Assembly (NCBI GenBank): GCA_049315325.1
Contig: JBMOKJ010000014.1
Location: 3,748-67,747 of the forward strand
Direction: 5' to 3'
Origin: CAXXIC01 sp049315325
GTDB taxonomy: Bacteria > Bacteroidota > Bacteroidia > Bacteroidales > UBA7332
DNA length: 64,000 nucleotides
Shown here one piece after another: positions 18,596-28,000 of this stretch. The position numbers and the translations under genes were made by a program. The number at the start of each line of letters is the position of its first letter. Within the stretch, counting starts at the first letter, position 1. The notes beneath the pieces were generated by a model. It had not been told where the DNA came from. It saw only the letters and a program-made list of their open reading frames with translations, and ran no database searches.

Positions 18596-19738
18596 TTAAA
18601 AACCATGCAGATTGATTCCATCACTGTCAATCATGGTGACAGGTTTTCCCATCTTTTTCTGGATAATTCGAAAGTGGTGTCTGTCCTCTTCGGTGACAAA
18701 AGAGAGCGCTTCGCCTGGAGACTCGGCACGACCAGTTCGGCCGATGCGGTGAATGTAATCTTTGGGAGAACGTGGCAGTTCGTAGTTGATTACATACGGT
18801 AAAAACTTGATGTCGATACCACGAGAAATTAAGTCTGTAGCTACTAGAACAGTGAGTTTTCCTGCTTTGAATTTCTCCAAAACCTCGGTGCGAGCTTTCT
18901 GGCTTTTCTTGCTGTGGATGGCTCCAGCGTTGATGTTGTGTTTGCGCAATTTATCCGATACCAAATCTGCTTGATAAGTGGAGGAGGTGAAAATCAACAC
19001 CTGCTTCATCTCTTTTTGTTGGATAAGGTAGCGTAGCAGCGGACCTTTTTTCTCTTCTGTGACGAAGTAGCCAAGTTGTTTGATGAGGTCGAAGTAGTCC
19101 TCTTCGGGTTCTATTTTTACCACAACCGGATTACGCAAAACTAGTTGGTCTATTTTCGAAATATCGTCGTTGAGCGTCGCCGAGAACAGAAGGTTTTGTC
19201 TTTTTTTAGGTAAATGAGCCAGAATGCGCTGCATTTCGTCGGCAAAACCCATGCTGAGCATTTTGTCGGCTTCGTCGAGCACAAGTGTTTCTATTTCAGA
19301 TAGATGAACGGCATTTGTTTCCACCAATTCGAGCAATCGACCAGGAGTAGCAACGAGGATATTGACACCTTGCATAGCCATCATTTGTGGATTGATGGAC
19401 ACTCCTCCAAACACAGACATTGTTTTGATACGCTCGGGTAGTGCTTCACTAAAGGTATGAAACACATCGCGCACCTGAATGGCGAGCTCTCTTGTCGGTA
19501 CAAGCACCAACACTTTTACGTGGCGGTTTTTCGACTTCTCACCCCCAACAAGATTTGTGAGGATTGGTAACACGTAACTCGCCGTTTTTCCCGAGCCAGT
19601 TTGAGCAATTCCAAGCAGATCTTTGCCCTGCAAAATGGCAGGAATTGTTTCCTCCTGAATAGGGTAAGGCGCAATGTAATTGTAGCCGGTCAAAGATTTT
19701 AGAAGCGCAGAAGAGAGACCTAAATTCGAAAAAGACAT
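18596..19738 (-). CDS. DEAD-box RNA helicase (RhlE-like)
   Basis: 380 residues with all core motifs: Q motif (APYPIQEETIPAIL), AQTGSGKT (about 44-51), PTRELA, VLDEADKML, SAT, LVATDLISRGIDI and HRIGRTGRA. It ends soon after the helicase core, lacking the long basic tail of RhlE or an RNA-binding domain as in DbpA. Probably works in ribosome assembly or RNA turnover. Divergent from recJ; downstream of it (minus) the men promoter begins. Confidence 0.93.
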   Translation of the reverse strand: MSFSNLGLSSALLKSLTGYNYIAPYPIQEETIPAILQGKDLLGIAQTGSGKTASYVLPILTNLVGGEKSKNRHVKVLVLVPTRELAIQVRDVFHTFSEALPERIKTMSVFGGVSINPQMMAMQGVNILVATPGRLLELVETNAVHLSEIETLVLDEADKMLSMGFADEMQRILAHLPKKRQNLLFSATLNDDISKIDQLVLRNPVVVKIEPEEDYFDLIKQLGYFVTEEKKGPLLRYLIQQKEMKQVLIFTSSTYQADLVSDKLRKHNINAGAIHSKKSQKARTEVLEKFKAGKLTVLVATDLISRGIDIKFLPYVINYELPRSPKDYIHRIGRTGRAESPGEALSFVTEEDRHHFRIIQKKMGKPVTMIDSDGINLHGF

Positions 19739-19933
19739 AACGATTTGTTATTTATTCCAACATGGAAATTTTTAAACGGCGTAAAGTTACAGGAAATAAA
19801 CGGTAAATAGGGTAATTAAGCTTTATGTTTCGCTCGGCATTCACTAGGAAGAGATGAAAACAAGGTGGAAAATTTTTCTCGCTCCGAAACAATTTGTAAA
19901 TTTACGGTCTATAAAATAAAACCCATCTAATCT

Positions 19934-21670
19934 ATGATAAGCGAATGGAACTACCTATCACCTGATACGCAGTTTGATGATAAGCACGACGATATGTCTA
20001 AAGAGTTGGGTATTAGCCCAATACTTTCGCGTTTGCTTTTGCAGCGCAACATCACGACAATCGAAGAAGCTAAACGATTTTTTCGTCCACAGTTGAGCGA
20101 ATTGCATGACCCATTTTTGATGAAAGATATGGATCGTGCCGTTGAACGGCTGAATAAAGCCTTGGGTCGAAAAGAGAAAATCCTGATTTATGGCGATTAC
20201 GACGTCGATGGAACCACAGCTGTGACGATTGTTTATACTTTCCTTCGGAATTTTTACTCAAACATCGATTTCTATATTCCAGATCGATCTGATGAAGGTT
20301 ATGGAATCTCTTACAAAGGCATTGATTTTGCCTATGAGAATGATTTTAAGCTGATTATCGTGCTCGATTGTGGAATCAAAGCGATCGAAAAGATTGATTA
20401 TGCCAAACGCAGAGGTGTCGATTTTATCATCTGCGACCACCACAAACCCGACGATGAATTGCCCGATGCGTGTGCCATTCTCGACCCGAAACGCGCCGAC
20501 GAGACCTATCCGTTTCAGCACCTTTCGGCTGCTGGAGTTGGGTTTAAGTTTATGCAAGGGTTCGCGCAAAGCAATGGCATTGACACCTCTCTGCTTTTTC
20601 AATTGCTCGATTTGGTAGCTGTTAGTATTGCTGCTGATATCGTGTCGGTGACGGGTGAAAATCGCATTCTTGCATTTTATGGGTTGAAAATTCTGAATAA
20701 CAATCCGTGCATTGGTCTGAAAAGCATCATCGATATGTGTGGAATGGCTGATAAGGAAATCACGCTGAGCGATGTGGTTTTCAAAATCGGACCGCGACTA
20801 AATGCTTCTGGTCGAATGCAGTCTGGAGGCGAATCGGTGGAACTTTTAATTTCGAAAGATATGACTTTCGCACGCGAGAAATGCGAAGGAATTAACCTCC
20901 AAAACGAGATTCGCAAAGGATTAGACAAAACCATTACCGAAGAGGCAAATGCCATTTTGGAGAGCTGGCCAGATATGTCGGAGCGTAAATCGATTGTGAT
21001 TTACAACGAGTTTTGGCACAAAGGCGTCATTGGCATTGTTGCTTCGCGAATGACCGAACTTTATTACAAGCCTGCAGTGGTTTTGACACTTTCTAATGGA
21101 TTGGCAACTGGTTCGGCTCGGTCCATTCAAGGCATTGATATTTACAAAGCCATTGAGAATTGCCGCGATTTGCTCGAAAACTTTGGTGGACATCCCTTTG
21201 CTGCGGGTCTTTCGATGAAAGAAGAAAATGTGCCCGAGTTTCGCGCTCGTTTCGAAACCTTCATTGCTTCCAATATCACAACCGAACAGTTGGTACCCCA
21301 ACTCGATATCGATGCGGCCATCAATTTTAGCGATATTACTCCGAAATTTTTCCGTGTGTTGAAGCAATTTGCTCCTTTTGGACCCGATAATCCGAAACCT
21401 GTTTTCTGCACGCGTCGGGTTTACGATTACGGCACGAGCCGATTGGTGGGTAAAGATCAGGAACACCTCAAACTGGAGTTGATTGACAGCAATTCAGAAA
21501 ATATTATGAATGGGATTGCCTTTGGAATGTACGAATACAACGACTTAATCAAAAACCTCAATCCGTTTGATATTTGCTACACCATCGAGGAGAATAATTA
21601 CGGTGGTAATAGCTCGATTCAGTTGCTGATAAAGGATATAAAGGCAGAAAACCTCCCCAACCCCTCCTAA
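19934..21670 (+). CDS. recJ: Single-stranded-DNA exonuclease RecJ
   Basis: 578 residues. DHH-family motifs are in order: YGDYDVDGTTAV (motif I), VLDCGIKA, the namesake DHHKP, and the DHHA1 part NFGGHPFAAGLSM. RecJ degrades single-stranded DNA 5' to 3' in recombination and mismatch repair. The last codons (NLPNPS) and the stop lie inside a hairpin repeat (21649-21746), so the natural C-terminus may have been altered by the repeat. Neighbour recQ follows immediately; RecJ and RecQ cooperate in gap repair. Confidence 0.96.
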   Translation: MISEWNYLSPDTQFDDKHDDMSKELGISPILSRLLLQRNITTIEEAKRFFRPQLSELHDPFLMKDMDRAVERLNKALGRKEKILIYGDYDVDGTTAVTIVYTFLRNFYSNIDFYIPDRSDEGYGISYKGIDFAYENDFKLIIVLDCGIKAIEKIDYAKRRGVDFIICDHHKPDDELPDACAILDPKRADETYPFQHLSAAGVGFKFMQGFAQSNGIDTSLLFQLLDLVAVSIAADIVSVTGENRILAFYGLKILNNNPCIGLKSIIDMCGMADKEITLSDVVFKIGPRLNASGRMQSGGESVELLISKDMTFAREKCEGINLQNEIRKGLDKTITEEANAILESWPDMSERKSIVIYNEFWHKGVIGIVASRMTELYYKPAVVLTLSNGLATGSARSIQGIDIYKAIENCRDLLENFGGHPFAAGLSMKEENVPEFRARFETFIASNITTEQLVPQLDIDAAINFSDITPKFFRVLKQFAPFGPDNPKPVFCTRRVYDYGTSRLVGKDQEHLKLELIDSNSENIMNGIAFGMYEYNDLIKNLNPFDICYTIEENNYGGNSSIQLLIKDIKAENLPNPS

Positions 21671-21746
21671 GGAGGGGCTAATTCCCATGGAAAAAGTTTT
21701 GAATATATTTCAACTAAAAACCCCCTTTGGGGGATTGGGGGTTTTC
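21649..21746. repeat. CCCC-rich inverted repeat joining recJ and recQ
   Basis: The left arm (AACCTCCCCAACCCCTCC, from 21650) and the right arm (GGGGGATTGGGGGTTTT, to about 21745) pair around an AT-rich centre; each arm also contains its own small hairpin. Its layout resembles family D (35903, 41455), but the sequence differs. It supplies the recJ stop and ends 2 nt before the recQ ATG. Confidence 0.8.
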
Positions 21747-21748
21747 CT

Positions 21749-23650
21749 ATGAACTCTTTTCAGCAAATATTACTTCAATACTGGGGATATCCCGAATTTC
21801 GTCCATTACAGGAGGATATTGTGCGTTCCGTATGCGAAGGGCGCGACACATTGGGCTTGATGCCAACCGGAGGAGGCAAGTCGATTACGTTTCAAGTGCC
21901 TGGACTCTATCTTGAGGGTATTACATTGGTCGTTACGCCGCTCATTGCGTTGATGAAAGATCAGGTGGATAACCTCAAAAAACGTGACATCAAAGCCGCT
22001 GCGGTCTATTCGGGCATGAGCAGTCAGGAGATACAGAATACCCTCGAAAACTGCATTTACGGCGGATATAAATTTCTTTACATCTCACCCGAACGACTCT
22101 CTACAGAACTTTTTCTGAGCAAAATGCGTGCGATGCAAATCAATTTGTTGGTTATCGATGAGGCGCATTGCATTTCGCAGTGGGGATACGATTTCCGACC
22201 TTCGTACCTCAAAATTGCGGAGTTTCGACAACAAATAGCTTCTGTTCCGGTTTTGGCATTGACTGCTACGGCTACGCCTGAGGTGGTGAAGGATATTCAA
22301 GACAAGTTGCATTTTAAGCAATACAACGTTTTTCAAAAGAGTTTTTACCGCCAAAATATTGCCTACATCGTTCGACCAACGGATGATAAATTCACCGAGT
22401 TGGTTCATATTCTGCAACGAGTGAAGGGCACGGCAATAGTCTATACCCGAAACCGAAAAAAAACCAAAGAGACTGCGATTGAACTCAAAAAGCAGGGAAT
22501 TTCGGCCGATTTCTTCCACGCCGGATTGACAGCCGAAGCCAAAGAGCAAAAGCAAAACGATTGGATGTCGGGTGTGTTTCAAGTGATGGTTTCTACTAAT
22601 GCATTTGGTATGGGAATCGACAAGCCCGACGTGCGCCTAGTAGTGCATATTGATCTTCCGGATTCGCTCGAGGAGTATTACCAAGAAGCGGGAAGAGCCG
22701 GTCGTGATGGACTGAAATCGTATGCCGTTGCTTTGTTTGCCAAATCAGATAAAACAACTTTGAAAAAGCGATTGGCAGACAATTTTCCTGAACGAGATTT
22801 TATCAAACAGACCTACGATTTATTGGGTAGTTTTTTGCAGGTCGGAGTGGGCTCTGGGTTCCAGTCGATGTTCGAATTTGATTTGGGGGAATTTTGCGTA
22901 AAAAACAGACTCCCGATTAATCCTACGCACAATGCGTTGAAACTGCTTGCACAATCGTGTTATATCGAATACACCGACGAAGTGGACAACAATTCGCGCG
23001 TATTTTTCACTGTAAAGCGCGATGAGTTATACCAACTCCGACGATTTGAACCAAAGACCGATGCGGTTTTGCAGATGTTGCTCCGGGCTTATACTGGACT
23101 GTTTGCCGATTACGTCTATATCAAAGAGGAGCAGCTGGCGCAACTGACAAAGCTGACTCGTCAAGAGGTGTATGACCAACTGATTATCTTGACACAAAAT
23201 TACGTTGTGCACTACGTTCCTCGTAAGAAAACACCCTACATCATCTACACCCAACGCCGCGAGGAGATGCGCCACATTTCCATTCCAAAAACGGTGTATG
23301 AAGAGCGCAAACAACGGCTCGAAAAACGCATCGAAGGAATGCTCGATTACATCATTTCTGAAACTCGCTGTCGTAGCTCCATTATGTTGCGCTACTTTGG
23401 TGAAACAGTGGAGGAAGATTGCGGCACATGCGATGTTTGCCTCAAAAAGAACGAAACTGGTTTGACCAACTTTCGCTTCTCGCAAATAGAGCGAGCTATC
23501 CATCAAAAAATCCCTGAAACAGGCATTCAGATCCCAAAACTTGTGGATGTAATTCCTTTTAAGTCGGATGAAGTGCTCACCGTTACTCGGTTTCTACTTG
23601 ATCGAAGCAAGTTGGAGCAAAAGGATGATTTGGTATTTCGGAAAGTGTAA
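21749..23650 (+). CDS. recQ: ATP-dependent DNA helicase RecQ
   Basis: 633 residues. Helicase motifs: FRPLQEDIV (motif 0), MPTGGGKS (Walker A), VIDEAHCISQWGYDFRPSY (DEAH box and aromatic-rich loop), ALTATAT and QEAGRAGRDG. The RecQ-C zinc site is visible as CRSSIMLRYFGE plus CGTCDVC (about 555-575), followed by a winged-helix part. A typical HRDC domain is not evident; the C-terminus is short. Probably co-transcribed with recJ. Confidence 0.95.
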   Translation: MNSFQQILLQYWGYPEFRPLQEDIVRSVCEGRDTLGLMPTGGGKSITFQVPGLYLEGITLVVTPLIALMKDQVDNLKKRDIKAAAVYSGMSSQEIQNTLENCIYGGYKFLYISPERLSTELFLSKMRAMQINLLVIDEAHCISQWGYDFRPSYLKIAEFRQQIASVPVLALTATATPEVVKDIQDKLHFKQYNVFQKSFYRQNIAYIVRPTDDKFTELVHILQRVKGTAIVYTRNRKKTKETAIELKKQGISADFFHAGLTAEAKEQKQNDWMSGVFQVMVSTNAFGMGIDKPDVRLVVHIDLPDSLEEYYQEAGRAGRDGLKSYAVALFAKSDKTTLKKRLADNFPERDFIKQTYDLLGSFLQVGVGSGFQSMFEFDLGEFCVKNRLPINPTHNALKLLAQSCYIEYTDEVDNNSRVFFTVKRDELYQLRRFEPKTDAVLQMLLRAYTGLFADYVYIKEEQLAQLTKLTRQEVYDQLIILTQNYVVHYVPRKKTPYIIYTQRREEMRHISIPKTVYEERKQRLEKRIEGMLDYIISETRCRSSIMLRYFGETVEEDCGTCDVCLKKNETGLTNFRFSQIERAIHQKIPETGIQIPKLVDVIPFKSDEVLTVTRFLLDRSKLEQKDDLVFRKV

Positions 23651-23680
23651 TCTGCAGATTTGTAATCAAAAATCTTATTA

Positions 23681-24196
23681 CTATCTTTTCTTTTTCTGAG
23701 GTACTTCAAATTCGTTTTTGAGGCGGTTCAATATTTCGCCCACGGCAGGGCAAGTCTCTGAATTTTTGATGGTGAGTTGATGAATTTGGAAGAACTTTTT
23801 CCGATTCGTGTGCGGATATTCTCGGCACGCTTTGGGGCGATTCTCGTAGATGCTACAATAGTTGTCGTCGCGTAGAAAAGGGCAGGGCATGGAGCGAAAC
23901 ACATAATCGTCGTCTTCGTCCATCGTGAGGTAGCGATCTTCCACATCTTGTGCTTTGCAGCGCAGTGCAGATGCTATTCGTTGAATGTCGAGGTGGGTAA
24001 TGCGTGGTCCGAGCGTTCGGCAGCAGTTGCCGCAATCGAGGCAATTTACCTCTTCAAAAACCTCTTCGTGTATGGCGTGAATTGTGTCGTCGAGATCGCG
24101 AAGTTGATTCTTTTTTATGCTTTTAAAGAAAAGAGAATTGCTTTTTGCTTGCTTTTTTGCCTCCTCTTCGAGGTAACGTGGATCGAAATTATACAT
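23681..24196 (-). CDS. YkgJ-family cysteine-cluster protein
   Basis: 171 residues with the YkgJ/UPF0153 arrangement: CLDCGNCCR, then CPFL, YCSIYENRPKACREYP and a late CP. The eight conserved Cys probably bind an Fe-S cluster or zinc; function unknown. Convergent with recQ (30-nt gap). A promoter (24207-24236) lies so close that the predicted transcript starts only about 5 nt before the ATG. Confidence 0.88.
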   Translation of the reverse strand: MYNFDPRYLEEEAKKQAKSNSLFFKSIKKNQLRDLDDTIHAIHEEVFEEVNCLDCGNCCRTLGPRITHLDIQRIASALRCKAQDVEDRYLTMDEDDDYVFRSMPCPFLRDDNYCSIYENRPKACREYPHTNRKKFFQIHQLTIKNSETCPAVGEILNRLKNEFEVPQKKKR

Positions 24197-24206
24197 CTTT
24201 TTTTTG

Positions 24207-24236
24207 CAAATTTACCTTTTTTATAGAAAAAACAAG
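24207..24236 (-). promoter_or_regulatory. Putative promoter of the YkgJ gene
   Basis: Minus strand CTTG (24233-24236), 18 nt, TAAATTTG (24207-24214). The start codon is 10 nt beyond the -7 box, implying a nearly leaderless transcript. Confidence 0.5.
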
Positions 24237-24298
24237 CCGTTATGGCGAAGAGTTCCGATTTCGTTCGATATTTTATTCTAAATTTGTGGATAAATTTT

Positions 24299-24407
24299 GT
24301 CGTAAGTCGAAAGTCATAAGTCGCAATCGTTGTGGAATTTTCCAATGCTTGTTTATTGTGATTTTTTTATTGTCATAACCCGCGACTTACGACTTATTAC
24401 TTACGAC
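24299..24407. repeat. GTCGTAAGTCG-type inverted repeat upstream of ruvA
   Basis: Arms 24299-24324 and 24382-24407 (26 nt each, few mismatches) flank 57 nt of AT-rich DNA. Each arm is itself an internal repetition of TAAGTCG-like words. Ends 13 nt before the ruvA ATG. Confidence 0.85.
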
Positions 24408-24420
24408 TAATAAGATTAAA

Positions 24421-25002
24421 ATGTTCGATTATATTTCAGGTGAATTAGTTGATTTAACGCCTACTTCTGCAACCATCGATTGTGGCGGATTAGGCTATTA
24501 TATTCATATTTCACTCAATACATACCAGTTTTTGAGTGTTGGGCGCAAAGAGCGTCTGTTTGTCTATGAGGCTATTCGCGAAGATGCACATTTGCTGTAT
24601 GGTTTTCACGAGAAGCGTGAACGCGAGCTCTTTTTGCTCTTGATTTCGGTTTCGGGAGTAGGAGCCAATACGGCGAGGATGATTCTCTCGTCGATGACCA
24701 TCACCGAATTGGAAGGAACTATCGCTGCCGGCAATTCGATGCTGCTTAAAACAGTGAAAGGAATAGGCGCAAAAACAGCAGAACGTATCATTGTCGATTT
24801 GAAGGATAAAATAAAAGCATCTGGTGATTCGTTAATAATGGGTGCTGTGGCGCAGAGTGCTGTAGAGGGTGAAGCGATTGCTGCTTTAGTGATGCTCGGT
24901 TTTGTGCAAACTGCTTCGGCAAAAGCAGTTCGGAAATTGCTTACAGAAACGCCGCTAATGAGTGTGGAGCAGGTGATAAAGGCTGCTCTCAAGATGCTTT
25001 AA
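24421..25002 (+). CDS. ruvA: Holliday junction DNA helicase subunit RuvA
   Basis: 193 residues, normal length. N-terminal OB fold (MFDYISGELVDLTP), two helix-hairpin-helix motifs (LLLISVSGVGANTARMILS and LKTVKGIGAKTAERIIVDL), and the C-terminal domain III that contacts RuvB (EAIAALVMLGF). RuvA tetramers bind four-way junctions and load RuvB. The ruvA-sprA neighbourhood is common in Bacteroidota; a 66-nt gap separates them here. Confidence 0.96.
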   Translation: MFDYISGELVDLTPTSATIDCGGLGYYIHISLNTYQFLSVGRKERLFVYEAIREDAHLLYGFHEKRERELFLLLISVSGVGANTARMILSSMTITELEGTIAAGNSMLLKTVKGIGAKTAERIIVDLKDKIKASGDSLIMGAVAQSAVEGEAIAALVMLGFVQTASAKAVRKLLTETPLMSVEQVIKAALKML

Positions 25003-25068
25003 TGGTCGTTAGAATAAGAAAACACACACGTTGCAGATTGTAACCTACAACTTATAACTATTTTAGTT

Positions 25069-28000
25069 TTGAAAAGATTTCGTTCACTTTTTGTCTACAT
25101 ACTTCTAACGGCTATTTTAGGGAGCTTTTTTGGCGTTTTGGCGCGTAATCAAGCAACGACTCAAGCCGTAAAACAAAAACCCGTTGATAAAGATTCAACC
25201 AAAGTGCGCTACCCTGTGGCGAAAACGGCTCCTTCGGATCTCAAAGAGTTGACAACCGATCGTCCTGCCGATTTGCCAAACCCCAAGAATGTAAATACCG
25301 TAGTCGAATACGACCCTTTGACACGCAATTATGTGATTCGCACCAAAGTGGGCGATATGGAGATTTCGACTCCAATGTTACTTACCGAGAGTGAATACAT
25401 GGACTATTCGTTCTCTAATTCGTTGAAGAAATACTACCGCGAAAAGAATGCCGAGTCGAATGGCAGCAAATCGAACAGCCTGAGTTTTATGGATGTGAAA
25501 ATCGGACTTGGACCTGCCGATAAGCTTTTTGGACCTGGTGGAATTCAGATTCGCACACAAGGTTCTGCAGAAGTTGGCATGGGTTTCAAAACCAATAACA
25601 TTCAGAATCCGACGCTTCCCGAAAGATCAAGAAACCGCACATATTTTGACTTCGACGAAAAAATCCAATTGAACGTAAATGCTAAGGTAGGGGATAAGGT
25701 CAATTTCAACCTGAACTACGACACGGAGGCAACATTCGATTTTGACACCAAAAAGATAAAACTTCAATACGAAGGAAAAGAGGACGAAATCATTAAAAGC
25801 ATTGAAGCTGGTAATGTGAGTATGCCAGCATCTGGGTCACTGATTCGTGGTTCACAAGCTCTTTTTGGGATAAAGACTACCATGCAATTTGGTAAGCTGA
25901 AAGCAACAGCCCTTTTGTCGCAACAAGAGTCTGAATCGAAAACAGTGAATGCAAAAGGTGGCGTGCAAACGACTCCCTTCGAAATTAAAATCGACCAGTA
26001 CGACGAGAACCGTCACTTCTTTTTAGCACACTATTTTCGCGATAATTACGACAATTGGATGAGCAAAATGCCATTCATCTCGTCGGGAATTGTAATCAAT
26101 CGCATCGAAATGTGGATTACCAACAAGCGTGGGAATTACGATAATTCGCGCAACGTGATTGGATTTACCGATTTAGCAGAGAGCGATTCGATTCAAAATA
26201 GGAGTAAATGGTATCAACCTTCGGTGAAAGAACCATCCAATGGTGCAAATAAGGAGTTTGCTACAATGCAGGGTTTAACAAATCTGCGCGACATCAGTAA
26301 AACAACACAAGAACTTGATCCAAATGGAATTATCGGTGGCAGAGACTACGAAAAAGTAGAAAGCGCACGCCGACTCGACCCTGCTGAATATACGGTAAAC
26401 AAGCAATTGGGCTACGTTTCGTTGAAGACTTCGCTGCAACCCGATGAAGTGTTGGCCGTTTCGTATGAATACACCAAAAACGGAACCGTGTATCAAGTTG
26501 GGGAATTTTCGACAGACAATACTTCTTCAAATTCGACTTTGTTTTTGAAATTGTTGAAAAACACCTCTTTCTCACCCGATACGAAATTGTGGTATTTAAT
26601 GATGAAGAACGTCTATTCGCTGAATGCTTATCAAATTCAACCTGAGAAATTCAGACTTGATATTCTTTACCAAAGCGACACTACTGGAACGTATGTAAAC
26701 ACAATCCCAGACGGAAACATCAAAAACAAAGTGTTGCTCAAAGCAATGGGACTCGACCGCCTCGATTCTAAAAATGAACCTTATCCCGATGGCTTCTTCG
26801 ATTATGTAGAGGGTTTCACGGTCTCCTCACAAAACGGTAAAATATTCTTCCCTGTCAAGGAACCGTTTGGGAAAAACCTTCGTGCGCAAATTGGTGACGA
26901 TAAGATTGCAAATAAATATGTCTTCCAGGAGCTTTATAATCTGACGCTCACAGAAGCGCGTCAAATAGCCGAAAAGAATAAATTCGTGCTGAGAGGAGAG
27001 TACAAATCGTCGAGTGGTGCAGAGATTCGCCTCAATGCGATGAATGTACCTCGTGGATCGGTGAAGGTGACGGCTGGTGGAGCTCCATTGCAGGAAAACA
27101 CGCAATACACCGTCGATTATGCCATGGGTGTGGTCACGATTCTCGACGAAAATATTATCCAATCAGGAACGCCGGTCAGTGTGTCGCTCGAGAATCAGTC
27201 GGCCTATAGTATGCAGCGCAAGACCTTGATGGGCTTGAATTTGAATTACGAATTCAACGAGAATTTCAATGTGGGTGGTACGCTGATGCACCTCTCAGAA
27301 AAGCCGTTGACCCAAAAAGTGAATATGGGCGATGAGTCGATTAGCAACACCATTTGGGGATTGAATACGTCGTATCGCACACAGTTCAGATGGTTGACAA
27401 ATCTGATCAACAAAGTGCCGTTTATCAATGCCACAGCGCCATCGCAACTGTCATTTAACGCAGAGTTTGCACAAGTCAGACCAGGTCACCCTGCAGAACT
27501 TGAAGCACAAGGTGTTTCGTATCTCGACGATTTCGAATCTACCAAAATTGGGTATAGTTTACGCGAATATTACCCGTGGTCAATCAGTAGCACGCCGTAC
27601 AGCGACGGTTTAAATCCGTTGTTCCCTGAAGCCAAAAACTCCAACGATGTGAGTTATGGAAAAAACCGAGCTCTCTTGGCGTGGTACCAGATAGATGGTA
27701 TTTTCACCCGAAAGACTTCGACGTTGATGCCAGCACACATCAAGGGTGATGCCGATATGCGCTCAAATCACTTTATGCGTGAGGTGTTGGAAACGGAGAT
27801 TTTCCCCAACAAACAAGCCTCGTATGGCGAATCAGCTATTTTGCCTGTGCTCAATATGGCTTATTATCCAACAGAAAGAGGTCCATACAATGTGGATGAT
27901 CAAATGAATACCAATGGAACGCTGATGAATCCAGAGAAACGCTGGGGAGGAATGATGCGTAAATTGGATGTGACTGACTTCGAAGCATCGAACATCGAGT

